DNA of 64,000 nucleotides from Chinchilla lanigera (lineage: Eukaryota; Chordata; Mammalia; Rodentia; Chinchillidae), in NCBI RefSeq assembly GCF_000276665.1, contig NW_004955425.1:18951870-19015869 (forward strand). The letters are read 5' to 3'. Shown here piece by piece: positions 48,310 through 61,059 of this stretch. How positions within the stretch are numbered: the stretch's first letter is position 1; each line of letters starts with the position of its first letter. The notes below the pieces were generated by a model. The model made no database searches, had not been told where the DNA came from, and saw only the letters and a program-made list of their open reading frames with translations. A program made the translations under genes and the position numbers.

Positions 48310-51050
48310 TAATCTTTATTCACTATTGATGCTTAATTTTAAGTTTCAGTGATATTTTTGTTCAGTTCTATAACAAAGAAATGAAATTTAGGAAAGAAAT
48401 AATGCTCTTTCATATAAGATTATCTAACATACTGTACTTTCTGTTTAATTAAAGTTGTAATTGTAGCTTTGAGAAACTATCCTTTTCCAAGTAAATTTTG
48501 GAAGGAGATTTTTTCCCACACAAAGAATAATCACTATCCCTGAATTGAGTGGTCACCTGTTCTGTAGAACAATGATACATATGCCCTTCTGTTCAGTCTA
48601 TTGTTTGAAGCAAAGATTGCAATACAACACAGGTGTTAAATTTTTTTGTTTGACATTACAGAAAGTTGTATGGTCACTGTTTGCAATTAATTAATGCTGT
48701 CAGAGTCACGGTGTTAATCAGACTGAAGACCTGTAGAGAGAAAGTTGGATGTGGAAATGAACATACACAATATGAAAAGCAAATAGTGAAATAAGCGGCA
48801 AGAAGGTGTAACCAAACTTAATCTGAGACGTGTTCACTGAGAACATCAGGGATGATGACTGAATGATCTTGAAATTACTCTAAATAAAAATAACACAAAA
48901 TTATTAGGAAAGTCTTGCAAATGTTCCACTATGGTGACATTTTCCTATTACCCTGAATATTTTACAGAATGCTAGCAATCTCTAATTGCATGGAATTCTA
49001 AGCATATTCTTCCAGAAAAAGAAAATTAAAATGTTGGGTAACTGCCACATTAAAGAAATTTTTAAAAAATGAGTATTGTGTTGTTATTCATATTTCAATG
49101 AGGGCCTTCAAGAATGATTTGAGTTTCTATGTTCAGCTATAGACCCCGAAATTCTTTATGGTGGAAAAAAGCACCAAATACTTCATGTAAAACTCCCTGC
49201 AGTCCTATCTCTTAAGATTTTGCTGATGGAATGGGTTTAGTCATTAGACACAGCAAAAGTCGTTAGGAGTTCTGCCTCTAATTAATTTTTCTCAAATATA
49301 GATGTATTGGGACTAAAAATATTACATTCTTTTTAAAATGTGCCTTAAAAGAAAGTGAATATATTATTACAGAAGAAGCACATTTAGAGTATTATGCTCT
49401 GAAGAACTGACACCTAAGAAAGATTTGTCTTAATACCTCAGGGTGTCAGCTGAACATTTAATGTGAGGTGAGTGGTGGAACATTCCAGGGTTAGTGTAAA
49501 TGTGAAGAGCGTTATTTTAAGAGCAGAAAATCGCTAAAGTACAAGCAGTTGTCATCCATCTTATTATTGCCATGCTGAGATACAAAGGGTGATTTCTAAT
49601 ATGTTGGAAACAGCGTTACAAAGGGGAAAAAAAGAAACTAATCACTCACTGAAAGTTACTTCATTTGTTTTTAACTTTTCTGGCTATCTCTACCTTCCAT
49701 AACTGCAATAGGTATATCATGGTAAGATTTCAAAATTCAGGTTATTTCTAATTCTGTCTTTTTTATTAAGTATTATTTCCCCTCATTAAACTAAAGCTGG
49801 AAGTTCAATTCTATTGCCTCAGGGGGTGCTGAGAACAAAACAAAAGTATAATGGGAATAAACAGTTAATTTATTGTCATTTGACCTCCAGAGGGGACTTT
49901 TACAGAATTATTGACCACAGAATAGATGAGATGCATCAGCCAGACTTTGTTGAGAGTTAAATTTTTTTGCTGTTTGTTTTTCTTTGTCTTTTTTTATCCT
50001 TGAAGTCGGACCATACATCTATCAGGGGCAAAGCCTGAAAAGGGAGAGAGTTTATGTCATGTCCATCCACTTGGTAACCCCAGCAAGTCTGCTTCCTCTT
50101 GGCAAGAATTCATTTTTAGTATTTAGCTTCCAAACTGACATTCAACAGGAAGATTTCATCAAGGCTAATTTGAGAATAATGGGCCTATATAGCTTTATGC
50201 AAAATATTTTAAAGCCTCCATTCCTTTCTGCTTGCTATGTCCTTCCCTCTGTCTCGTCTCCAGAATCCACATCTCACTGAGTGTTAGCAAATGCAGAAGA
50301 TATAAGAGGTAAATGAGGTACAGTTCCTGCCTGGAGAAGGTTTGCAAGTACTGTAACCAGGAAGGACCAATTCTCACTTCATTGCCTTTTATTCTTTCCA
50401 AAGTTCTATAGTAATACTGGTATCTATTTTATAACTTAATAAAGTGTCATAAACATTTACAGAAAAAGTTTGCTTGTTTTCTGTCCTACAAGCTCAGTAG
50501 TCTTCTCTGAGCTTACGTTTGACAATAAAAATAAAATAAAAAATAAAGTCTGAGATTATTTTGAAATTAGTTATTAACTAAGTACATAGTAACTGCTATA
50601 CTCCCACACAAAATTCTAAAGAAATAAGAACCACAAAAATAAGAATCGTTGAAGACATTGTGCTCCGTTCAGTGAGTCTGAAGTGGGCTCCTAACAAGAA
50701 CTTACTCTGTGGCATTGTTCAGAAACTTACCAAAACCTTAGAAAGAAGCAAATGGTTGATTGCTTCTCCCTTCAGACTCCTGCTGGACAGACAGTGCAAA
50801 TCAGTCTCAAATGACAAATATCCACCTTTCCAGGACTGTGTACTTTCTTCCAGTTAGTTATCACTGCAAGGTAGTTCACAACTCTACAGGGTAGATGTTC
50901 ATTGTGTTTCTTAAAATGAAAACCCACGGCCATGGAAATGATTCTTGTTACTCCATGACTGAAATAAGTTTTTTCTAGTAGAGGAAAGAGTAATTTTGTA
51001 TAGAAAAGATAGACCTAAAGGTTACAGTTTTATTGCTCTGTAGGGCATTA
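48310..51050. other. Unrecognised intron sequence
   Basis: About 2.7 kb with no repeat family or exon I can name. Confidence 0.4.
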
Positions 51051-51057
51051 ACTAGTT

Positions 51058-51155
51058 TTATTTTTTTATTTCTTTTCTTTTTGTACCAGAAATCGAACCC
51101 AGGACCTTGCACTTGCCTGACAGGGATTTGTGCCCCTGAGCTATATCCTCAGCCT
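51058..51155 (-). mobile_element. ID-type SINE, antisense
   Basis: The complement TTTTGTACCAGAAATCGAACCCAGGACCTTGCACTTGCCTGACAGGG...CCCTGAGCTATATCCTCAGCC is a whole ID with T-rich (tail) start. No clear target duplication. Confidence 0.9.
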
Positions 51156-51539
51156 TTACTTTTGTTTCTAAATGTGATATTTCATTGAACCATTCTTTCT
51201 TTATCCAGTTCTCTTTTTAAAAGTCTTACCTTGGTATTCCTCACATTTTTAACACATGCACACTTTAAATTTATAAAAATCTTGTGTTCAGCTTTGAAAA
51301 AAATTTCTTAGACTATATGCTTTGGCTTAGAAGCTACTATCTGTCTGGGAGGGTGTAATGCAAAATATGCAATTGAACCATAGAACTATATTTAAAATGC
51401 AAAACAGTTAAATTTTATAAACCTCCCATAAAGTAGCACAGAAGAAAAATCTAGGTAATCTTGGAGTTGTTGAAGAATTTTTAAATATTACATGAAAAGC
51501 ATAAGCAATGAAAGGAGATAAATAGGTTAAGCTTTATGA

Positions 51540-52530
51540 AAAAAAAAATCTGCTCTGAAAACACTTCAAAAAGAATGAAAAGACAAGCCCAGACTGAAAG
51601 ATAGTATTTGCAAAACAACTGACAGCAGTGGTATCAGATTTACAAAGAATTCTGAAAACTCACTAATAATAAAACAAACCACTCAAATGATGAACAAAAG
51701 ATCTGAGTAAACATCTTGCCAAGAAAATACAGAGATGACAAACCAGCATGTGAAAAAATGTCCTTGATCATATATAATCAAGGAATCACAAATTAAAATA
51801 CCACATTTTACACTTTAGTGTGACTGATATTCAAATGGTACACAACACCAAATGCTGGTGGGGAGGTGGAACAACAGAAAATCTTTCTTCATGGGAAAGA
51901 ATGAAAAAATGATACAGGCACTTTGGAAATCAGGTGGACGAGTGCTACAAAACTAAGCATATTCTTCTCTGACAAGCCAGCAATCACACTTCTCAATAAC
52001 TGTTCAAATAATTTGAAAACTGACACATCCATGCCTGTACATGAATGTTAATAGCAATTATCAGTGCCACCACTTAAAAGCAATACTGAACTGTGGAACA
52101 TAGAGACAACAAAATGTTTAAAATGTGATACAAATAAACGAGATGTCACATCAAGGAAAGCTATGAGGTAAACGTAAATGAACCTTGCTTACGGATGCAG
52201 TCCATCTAGAAAGGCTATGTTATTTCAAATGCATCATGGGAAAGAGGAAATTATAGCTTTAAAATATTTTCTAAATTTTATGTAAATAATGCAACATACT
52301 GTTTGTATATTGTATGATAGAATTATTATGGCAGAGATATAGAGACAAGGAAAAGACCCAGTAGCAAGGGTCTGTGTTCAGGTGGCGGGATGCATAGCAC
52401 AGCGCTGGAGATGCTCAGGAAAGGCCACTGCTTGGTATAACACTGAAACACTGACTACATGTCAATACATGTCTGTCAAAACCCATGGAATTCACACCAC
52501 AGATACATCATAGTGTATATCATTTAGTTA
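51540..52530 (+). mobile_element. Old L1 LINE 3' end, sense
   Basis: AAAACACTTCAAAAAG, GATGAACAAAAGATCTGAGTAAACATC, CACAAATTAAAATACCAC, CAAATGCTGGTGGGGAGGTG, 'CAGCAATCACACTTCTCAATAAC' and ACTGTGGAACATAGAGACAAC are in the order of L1 ORF2's end. A diverged 3' UTR follows, with CATGTCTGTCAAAACCCATGG. Confidence 0.75.
52219..52323 (+). repeat. Direct repeat copy 1 (105 bp)
   Basis: About 90% identical to 53123-53227 by eye. It includes the shared string AAATTATAGCTTTAAAATATTTTCTAAATTTT. This copy lies within the L1 3' UTR-like region. Confidence 0.9.
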
Positions 52531-52849
52531 TTAAGGACGCCTCGATATTGGTTCATCAATACTAACACAGAGGAGATTTGTCAGATGTTCTATACTCAGG
52601 CTAAGTCTGCTTTAGGCCTTTACTAAGCACTGTGTTTGACTTCCAAGATTGGAAGAAAATTAGTAGCTTTGAATTCTATGTATTCAACAACATGCATTAC
52701 CTGTAGATGTGTATAATTAACTAAGTAGAAATTTTGTATGTTAAATTTTGTAACAGTATAACTAAGAAAAAGATATTAGTATTCTTTCTCCAACACTTTT
52801 ACCCTTCATAGATATCTTTTGTTTTTTTGTTTGAATTTTTAACAATTTT

Positions 52850-53060
52850 TTTGAGTGTCTCTTGTTTTAGAGACAGGTATTATGCTAGAAAACAGGTGCG
52901 TATCCTTTCTTAATTCTTATAATCATTCCAGAAGATATATCTGTTACATCTTGGTATTATAGAAGAAATTATGGCTTTCAGCAAAGAAGCACCTTTCCAT
53001 GGCTAAGTTACAGTAATTGAGTCATAACTCAAAATCAAGATTTATCCAACCTGCTAAGAC
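52850..53060 (-). mobile_element. MIR SINE
   Basis: Antisense MIR order: TTTAGAGACAGGTATTATGC, TTAATTCTTATAATCATTCC, 'TTGGTATTATAGAAGAAATTATGGC', then AAGTTACAGTAATTGAGTC. Confidence 0.55.
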
Positions 53061-53122
53061 CCTGTAAATCCTAAAATCTTATTTGCCTTTGATATACAGT
53101 GATTCTATAATTATATCATCCA

Positions 53123-53227
53123 GTTATTCCAAATGCATCAATGGAAAGAGCAAATTATAGCTTTAAAATATTTTCTAAATTTTGTGTAAATAATGCAATG
53201 TACTGTTTGTATATTGTACTACAGAAT
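53123..53227 (+). repeat. Direct repeat copy 2 (105 bp)
   Basis: Same orientation as copy 1, start-to-start distance 904 bp, about ten mismatches and no obvious gaps. Confidence 0.9.
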
Positions 53228-53234
53228 GGTATAC

Positions 53235-54190
53235 ATTATGAGTTTTCACAGTAATTTCAACTATGTTTAAGACAGATACACATTTTTAGAGGGACAGTCT
53301 TAGTTCTACAAGGTTCATATGGACAGTTCTCTGAAGTGTGAATTCTAGAGATACTACCAGAAAGACAGCCATATAAACAAATGAAGCTGGTGCTTCAGCT
53401 ATTTAACCACTCTGCTATAGAAGCAAAAGTCTAGGTTACTGCATTTTGCACCACCCTTACTTTGACAATGTAAACCAAAAAAGGAAACCATAGGCATTCT
53501 CATTCAGACCACACTTTCTTCCACTGGCTCTTCTAACTGAGCTTTTTCATGATAATTGTCCCATTGCTTCCCCTCCCACAGACTAAGAGCCTATTCACAT
53601 CTAATGGCAAAGCACTGGGTAAAAAAGAAAAAGAAATGGCTCGGAGGATATTACCAGACTGAACATCAGGACTGTCAGCAGGAGCAGACAGTAGTGAGCA
53701 ATTCTCCTGTATTATGCAATAAAATCGTGTGATTCCTGCACACTGGAAGCTAATGTTGGATGCCTCTGTTGCTGGATCCTCTTGTATAAACAGTCAGTAA
53801 TTATTTAGATGCTATTCCTTCTTCTTGGTTCAAAGTGCAGAACAACTTTGGAGTCCTAATTATGAAATTTGTACTTTTGGACACGGACATATGCAAAGTT
53901 GGCATGATTTGCAATGAAGTCCTAGAGTATGTGGTATACAGAACAGAAGCTTGAAGGAATGTTAAAAACACGTGAATTACTTGTGACCTGGTCAATGTTA
54001 CTTAGTTGTTTCTTTTTCCTCAGAATACTAAGTACACTTTTCATTTATTTTTATTACTTTCTCCAGTACAGTACTTCTTCATATTGAATAAAAGGCTAAC
54101 CATTATAAAGCACAAGATTGTTATTGGAGATATGCCTTAGAGGGGATTACTTTTATAGTCAATGGATTTATGCTATAGTCAAACAAAAAC
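53235..54190. other. Unrecognised intron sequence
   Basis: No repeat family or exon recognised. Confidence 0.4.
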
Positions 54191-54194
54191 CCCT

Positions 54195-54860
54195 TGTGGT
54201 GGATTGACATCTGGTGGTCAACTTGTAACACCCAGCTGAACTGAACCAGCAAGGTTCTGGGTGTAAGAGGCCCACCTGAGGACTGTTGCTGGTAGCATAA
54301 GAAGAAGAACTAGAGAAAAGAGGCTGTTGGGAGCTGGTAGAAGCTGTTGGGAAGCTGTTAGGGAGCTGCTGGTTCTCTTGGGCTATTCTTCTGGAGAAGC
54401 TTCTTGTGTTGGCTTTCCTGATGGAAACTCTGTTTTCCTTATCATTGGAGGAGCTCGAGACCTCACTGTTGCTGAGGATGGCTGTGGTACTTTTCAGGGG
54501 AGCTCTGGTTCTTTGAGCTCCGCTTCCTGGCTCCAGTGCAAATCCCTCAGCCTGCAAGCACAGATCCTTCGTCCCCCTGGCAAAGACTTTCTAGCTTCTA
54601 CCAATGACCTTTGGGCCTTCCCAGAATGATCTGTGAAACAGCCCTGCGTGAGACATTGTCGTGCTCTCCGCCTCCAGCTGGACTCATGGGGGCATTGTTA
54701 TGGGCTCTAGGTCTTCAGCTGGAGTCATGGAGGACATTACTGTGGGATCCAGATCCTCAGCTGGATTCTTTGGTCTTTAGTGTTTGGACAGATTTCCTGC
54801 ACTCTTTTTTTGTATATAATTATTTGGGTGACTATTATAACTAACCTTATAAAATATGTG
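54195..54860 (+). mobile_element. GC-richer block with internal repeats, possibly an unclassified LTR
   Basis: The block stands out against AT-rich flanks. It begins TGTGGTGGATTGACATCTGG, has repeated AGCTGTTGGGAGCTG-like units at 54329-54372, and CAGCTGGA at 54675, 54717 and 54768. TTTTTTGTATATAATTATTTG at about 54805-54826 is TATA-like. These features fit an LTR, but I cannot name the family or find a target duplication. A 129-codon minus-strand open frame overlaps it (54168-54557). Confidence 0.4.
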
Positions 54861-54869
54861 TCCTGTATT

Positions 54870-56550
54870 ATACTGTTCCCCTTGCAAAAGCCCAAACTTC
54901 AGCATCCCTTTTTGTTGAAATTATAGATCTCTTATATTTTTTTTAAATTGCCAAAAAAAGAAAACATGGCAGAGCAGATCCTTCTTCACTGGACAAATTC
55001 TCCTCCTCCATTTCCTTTGTAATTATTTCAAGGAATCTTATACTCTTATACTGCATCTATGACAATAGAGTCTGTAAAGTGAAAAATAAAGTGAAGGCAC
55101 AATTTTTAACCCTTGAATCAGTGTTTTTCACAAAATATTTGGAACATGATGTAAATTGCTGAAGACCTAAGTGCAGTTTAACAACAAATTGCAGGCTAAT
55201 AACAAAATCAAGCCTAAAACACCCAGTTTAGATGTAAGTACTGTGCTTCCAGAGAACTCCAAGCTGGGTCTTATCTCTGATCTCCAAGGCTATGCATATT
55301 ACTTGCTTTCCATTAATTTTCTGTTGCTAGAAATTTCCTCGGAGGTTTCTTCAATAGATCTTAGTCATAACCCCTCGGTTAAATCCCAACCTCACTGACA
55401 TCAGTGACTTCGTAAGAGTTCTTAATTTCTTGATTCTATGTGCACTTACATACTGTCCCCTGATATTTAGGTTCAACTCAGACAACATACATGGATACAA
55501 AATTGCATTGAATGCAGATTTGTGTATCAACAGAGTGATAGCATAAAACACTTTTGGTTGTATTTCACAAAATTTTATCTGACAATTAGGATGCAATCAG
55601 GGACAAATAGTTAACTAGAGTGCTTACCAAAAGTTTATTTTAACAAGGACTGAAATCACTAAAGTAAAATTATCATGGATTATAATTTCTGGAGAATGTT
55701 TATGAAAGTTTTTCCTTCAATTACAAATTGAATATCCACATGAAAGTGACAACTAAAGTTGCTGAAGTATGTTAGCACCTTTTAAATAGACCCAGTTTGT
55801 GGGAGTGTTGAAGGAGAGCTGCTTGTTTTCATTGATATCTCAGGCAGATATAGAAATTCAGCCATACCTTCACCAAAAATCACTGAAGATACTGAGCATT
55901 TCAGAGAAATCAATTAATTATTCAGCCTATACAATCAATTATGTAACTAAGGCAATAATGACAGGCCTCAAATTGTTAATTTCAAAAAAGTTCTTTTTTA
56001 GAAAAAAATACTCTAATACACAAACGTGTTTATAAACCAATGCTATAGTAAATTTGAACCACAGCTTCTCACTGAAATAACACTAAACATAAATCTATTT
56101 GTAATGCATGCTAATCTTAGGCAAACATTCTTAACTACTCTTTAACAGAGAACCTTAACATGGAAGACTTAGAGAGCACTATTGTTTATTAAGTGAGAAC
56201 ATTCCATTCATTAGCAACTATATATTACCAAAGTAAATATGAGGCCCCACTGAAAAAAACTATGGTTAAATAAAAATGTATTACAATGCAAGGTAGATTG
56301 CCATTAATCCCACTCAAATCTCCTATGCGATGAACGCATCTTGCCACGTTCTGAAGCAGTTTTGGAAATCATTTTTTTGCGAATGTCTCTGGTGGCACCG
56401 TTGTGGCTGCTTGGATGTCCTAAACAGATTTAAACATTTACCTTTCATGGTCATTTCGACTTTGAGAAAGAGCCAGAAGTCACAAAGGGCCAGGAAAGAT
56501 GATGACCTAATGAATAAAGTGGATGGGGGCCTACTGTGATGTGATAGATG
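54870..56550. other. Unrecognised intron sequence
   Basis: No repeat or exon recognised. Confidence 0.4.
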
Positions 56551-56582
56551 GACAGAGAGAGAGGGAGAGGGAGCGGGAGACA
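56551..56582. repeat. GA-rich simple repeat
   Basis: GACAGAGAGAGAGGGAGAGGG and GAGCGGGAGAC. Confidence 0.85.
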
Positions 56583-56999
56583 GAAATACACATATTTCTG
56601 ACCAAGCCTCATAAAGACATTCATGAAAGCGATTTCCAGACTTGCTTCGGAATGCCTAGGAACAGTGGGATAAGTGTGCTCAAAGCATGGAGGAGTAATG
56701 GAAGTGGGTTTTGCACTATAATATATATTTTTAAAATTTAAACATTCATTGTATTTTCTGATCATTCTTTGTATAACACAGAAATCCTCAGATTAACCTC
56801 AAAACCCTTGGCCCTTCTTAGTAATCTTTTTCATTCTTCCTGCTTGAAAAATGATTATAGTTTAAACCATTTTTTATTCAAAGAAATATATACATATATT
56901 CGTATTAATTACTTCAAATCATCATTTACTCATTCAGTGAACATTTACAGAGTTCCTGCCACAGGATTTTTTTTTTGCCAGATATAGAAAACAGCAAAA

Positions 57000-57135
57000 C
57001 TGTGTTTAGTGGTGCATGCCTATCATCCCAGCACTTGGGAGGCTGAGGCAGGAGGATCATTGTGAGTTCGAGACTAGCCTGGGCCAGCCTTAACTGCATA
57101 GTGAGACCCTGCCTTAGAAAGACAAAAGAAAAAAA
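57000..57135 (+). mobile_element. B1 SINE with shortened internal duplication
   Basis: GTGGTGCATGCCTATCATCCC, AGCACTTGGGAGGCTGAGGC, GAGTTCGAGACTAGCCTGGGCCAGCCTTAACTGC (second unit directly after the first, about 10 bp missing), AGACCCTGCCTTAG and an A-rich tail. Confidence 0.92.
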
Positions 57136-57639
57136 GAAGAAATGGCAAAATAAATAAGTCAGTCTGTGCTTTACAAATCCAAGAAATAAGCACCCAAGCA
57201 CATTACTGCCAGGAACATGCTAAGTGCTACAATACACACAGGATAGTGTACTGAAACAACGCTAGTCTGTTTCTTTTTCAAATTGCTCTGTTTATGTTTC
57301 TACACATTGTATCCTGTACCTTGGGTTGTCACACTGAAATCTGATTAATCACGATGTATATGATTCAGCTTTTGTATAAATACATTTTCTTTTTCATTAT
57401 TTACATACTTTTTAGTTTATTTTAAAGAGAGTAAAAAATTTTAAACACATTAAAAATGATACAGAATTTCAAAACAAGATGATAGGAAATCAACGAAGTT
57501 GTTATATTGCATATTTTTACCTTCAAAATAGTTGTTCAGTTTACCAGATTTAAGCATGCAACATGAATTTTTAAAAAGTATTAACTATTCCTTTCAGTAA
57601 ACAAATAGAAATTAATAGTACAATTGTTACTATCTTGTG

Positions 57640-58470
57640 TGTCTGTATATATATATATTTTTTTCTCCCTTCCTTCTTTCCTTCTTTTCTCCTTTTCCAT
57701 ATGCCAATTGTTCTTTCTTTTGAGAAATTTTTTTCCCTTTCACAATACTTATTGTATCTTTTGGGTTTTATTTACTCTTTCGTATTCTTACACTAGGGAG
57801 ACAATATGATATTTACACATATAGGTCTGATTTATTTCACTTATGAGCATGGTCTCTAGTTGCATCCATTTACCTATAAAATCCTCAAGTTTATCCTTTT
57901 TATAGCTGACTAATACTCCATTGTATAAAAATGCCACATCTTTTTTATCCATTCCACAGTTAGTGGGCATTTGGGTTGTTTCCAAGATTTGGTTATGCTG
58001 CTATAAACATGGGTGCACATATGTGGCTGTGGTATGATGTTTTCAACGCTTCTGGAAAAATACCCAGAAAGGGAATAGCTTGGTCGAATGGGAACTCTAA
58101 TCTGAGTTTTTGGAAAAATCTCCACAATCATTTCCAGAGTTGTTGTACCAATCTACACTCCCACCAGCAGTGGAGAAGGGTTCCTTTTTCCCCACAGCCC
58201 CTCCAGCATTTGTTATTGGTTGATTTCCTGATGATAGCCATTCCTTCTGGGGTGTAATGGCATCTCAGTGTTGCTTTCTCCAGTGACCCATGATGTTGAA
58301 CTCTTTTTCATATAATTATTTGTCATTTGCATTTCTTCATCTGAGAAGCATTTATTCATCTCAGATGCCCATTTTTGGATTGGGACTTTCAATTTTGGGG
58401 GCCTGATGTTTTTAAATTCTTTATATGTTCTAGATAGAAGTTCTTCACTTTCAAGTTCATTGTGCATAGT
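57640..58470 (-). mobile_element. Antisense L1 LINE, 3' UTR and end of ORF2
   Basis: Complement order: CT-rich 3' UTR (57662-57760), TTATTTCACTTATGAGCATGG, TAATACTCCATTGTATAAAAATGCC, GGGCATTTGGGTTGTTTCC, CTATAAACATGGGTGCACATATG, CACTCCCACCAGCAGTGG, 'CCATTCCTTCTGGGGTGTAATGG'. Better preserved than the L1 pieces at 30-32 kb. The 5' end is truncated near 58470. Confidence 0.9.
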
Positions 58471-58479
58471 TCCTTGATA

Positions 58480-60070
58480 AGTATGAGTATAGGGCTGGAC
58501 CAGTTTCCCTACCAAAATTATAAGCATATATTCAGCTGCGAGTTCAGAGACAAGAAACTGACTTGCTATGGGATTTGTTACTATAGTGATATTTACATAA
58601 AAACTCAGTGATTTCTTTAAAAAGTTTTCAGAATTTCCTTTAAACTCTGTAAGAATTTTATGTTACCTAACAAAGGTACAAGTATTGTTTGTATTAGATT
58701 GCATATTTGTGGTTTACAGGTTGTTTCCCCTGCACTTCTTAATCATTTTTAGTTGATTCTTTCACAACACGCTACATACCATTGATAGCCTTTGGGTACA
58801 GATAACTTAGTTCATTTTAGATCAGATTTAGGAAAAGAAAGGCACGGAAATTCAAGTTTCCTCTTTAAAGGCTAAAAAGAAAATAGTTCTTTTGTTCCCT
58901 ACATCTGAGGTTAAAAATATATTTGGTCTTACACCAAAGCTTCTAATGAGGACATTGGCGTGAGCAGCGTTCATGTTTAATAATTACAGGGGTTGCACAG
59001 GGCCAGTATAAACCTTGCATGCAATACTGTGTTTAGAAGAAATGTTTGCCAAGACTCAAACATGATGAATGACAGTAGACATGGAATGACATTGGTATAA
59101 TAAGGATTCACAGTAGGGGAAGCTAGTGGAGCTACTGGAAGGAGGCCAGTGATAATAAAATGAGGAAGAAGGTAACGTGACAGCAAAAAACACCACCAGT
59201 AATAAGAGGCAGCCTTTTAACACAAAAACGTGAAAAATTCTAAGATTTTTGGATGTGAAGGCTAAATTAAAAGCAGAGAAATTACAATCTTCAATCAGTA
59301 GATTGAATGAAGATATAAGCTATTTTTTTAAATGTTAAGATCCCAGTGAGCCTACACAGCTTATTTTCCATATTCTCCTTTGAGATCTAAACCTCCACTG
59401 TCAGAACTCTAATCAAACCATCCTGAACAAGTTCAGTGTTATTATCTCAACAACCTTGCCTGGAAGCTGTTCCCCACATTTAAGCATCTCTGCATGAGAA
59501 ACAGATTCACAACATCTGGTCTGATTTTGTTTTCCTTTAATTTTCATTGTGTTGCCTTTTCTATTTTATTTCCTTTTCCAATGATGTTTGCTGAGCTACA
59601 AATAGTAATTTTCACTGGTATACTTGGTCCTTATTTCATTGTCTATTATCAGGGTTAGTGGGCTACCTGCACATAAGCTAGCTATAAAGTAATAATTAAT
59701 GAGAGTATAATTACACTGTTTTCTTCAGGTGATTTTACCATGCTGGCGTAGTCTCCGGTATTATCCACACTAATCAAATGCCAGTTAAACCTGGCTATGG
59801 ATACTTTCTCAGTGTTATGCATTTATGTGCTCTGATCTATTTTCATGAATTTCATGGCTTTTATGTCTTCTGCTGTAGTGAAGTCTCAAAATGTTTATCA
59901 AGAAACTGAACATAGAGATCAATACTAGCTTCAAAAAATGGGACTTGCAAATATTATAGACCAAATGATAAACACCATGGTTTGTGTTTACACTGAACAG
60001 TAACTAAAGTTAAATACGTGGAGCCCCACATTTCATTAAAATTTTGCACATGGTACATATACAAAAAGGG
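58480..60070. other. Unrecognised intron sequence
   Basis: No repeat or exon recognised. Confidence 0.4.
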
Positions 60071-60073
60071 AAA

Positions 60074-60256
60074 TTGTCTTACATTATTTTTTTGTCTTTT
60101 TTTTTTTAAACAAGGTCTCACTCTGCAGTTCAGGCTGGCTTTGAGCTCACATTGTAGCCCAGGCTGGTTTAGAACTCACAACAATCCTCCTGCTTCAGCC
60201 TCCCAAGTACTGGGATTACAGGTGTGTGTCACCATGCCCGGCTTGTCATACATTAT
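60074..60256 (-). mobile_element. B1 SINE, antisense, with target-site duplication
   Basis: Minus strand: GCCGGGCATGGTGACACACACC, TGTAATCCCAGTACTTGGGAGG, the two 29-bp units GAGTTCTAAACCAGCCTGGG... and GAGCTCAAAGCCAGCCTGAA..., then GAGTGAGACCTTG and the tail. TTGTCTTACATTAT (60074-60087) and TTGTCATACATTAT (60243-60256) form a 14-bp duplication with one mismatch. Confidence 0.93.
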
Positions 60257-60259
60257 AAA

Positions 60260-60945
60260 ATCATCAAAGAACATAAATATGATTTGGACTACTTTTCTCA
60301 TACTTAATATTAACATCAGACTTTAGACTTGACATTATCCAAATGTCATTTTTTTCTCAAGGAAGTGCAATCTACAAAATAGAATTCCCTTTATTTTGTC
60401 CAACTCTATGCTATTATCTTAAGAAAATTGCTCTATGAGCCCCAATGTCATTACATGTTCAAGGAATACAATCATGTCTTTAATCAGATTTTAGTGGTGC
60501 TAATTATAAGTCCATAATTAACTTATATAGCTTACACTTTCAGTCATTCAAAGATTTATTTTTTATTATTCTTAATTTATTGTGAGGGTCAAGAAACAAT
60601 ACAGTCACCTAATATTTCTAATATTATTTCACTCCAGCAATTTTAAATTTATACCATTAGCCCATAAATGTATATATTAAAGGTATACCTTTATTAAAAA
60701 GGAAAGCTTGAATAAGTGCTTCTAAATATAACTACAACTTTTAAACAGTAGAAGTCTTAAAGACATACACAGATACACACTTACATAAACATATATAGGT
60801 ATGCATATGTATGTCATTGTAATACCCATGAGACTTAATATTTATGAGAAAAAGTGTCTTAAAAGAAAATATGAAAAATCAAAAGGGAGAAAACAAATAA
60901 ATTATTTGCAAGTGTCAGTAAAGCTATTATTCATGTAGACTTATT
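60260..60945. other. Unrecognised AT-rich intron sequence
   Basis: No repeat or exon recognised. Confidence 0.4.
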
Positions 60946-60954
60946 ATTATGGGT

Positions 60955-61055
60955 TATGCCATCATGGCCCCATGATCCAGCCACCTCCCAGTACCCCCCT
61001 CCCCCATGAGCACAGTGGGCATTTAGGGAACATCAAGATATAAACCACCACACTC
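60955..61055 (-). mobile_element. MaLR LTR fragment, antisense
   Basis: ATCATGGCCCCATGATCCAGCCACCTCCCAG and GATATAAACCACC resemble the complement of the 5' half of an MST/MLT LTR; the rest is lost. Confidence 0.5.
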
Positions 61056-61059
61056 TACC

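Noticed and set aside
54168..54557. 129-codon open frame on the minus strand, the longest in the window
   Set aside because: It lies in a repeat-like GC-richer block, is low in complexity (serine and threonine rich), has no recognisable domain, and no exon signals frame it.
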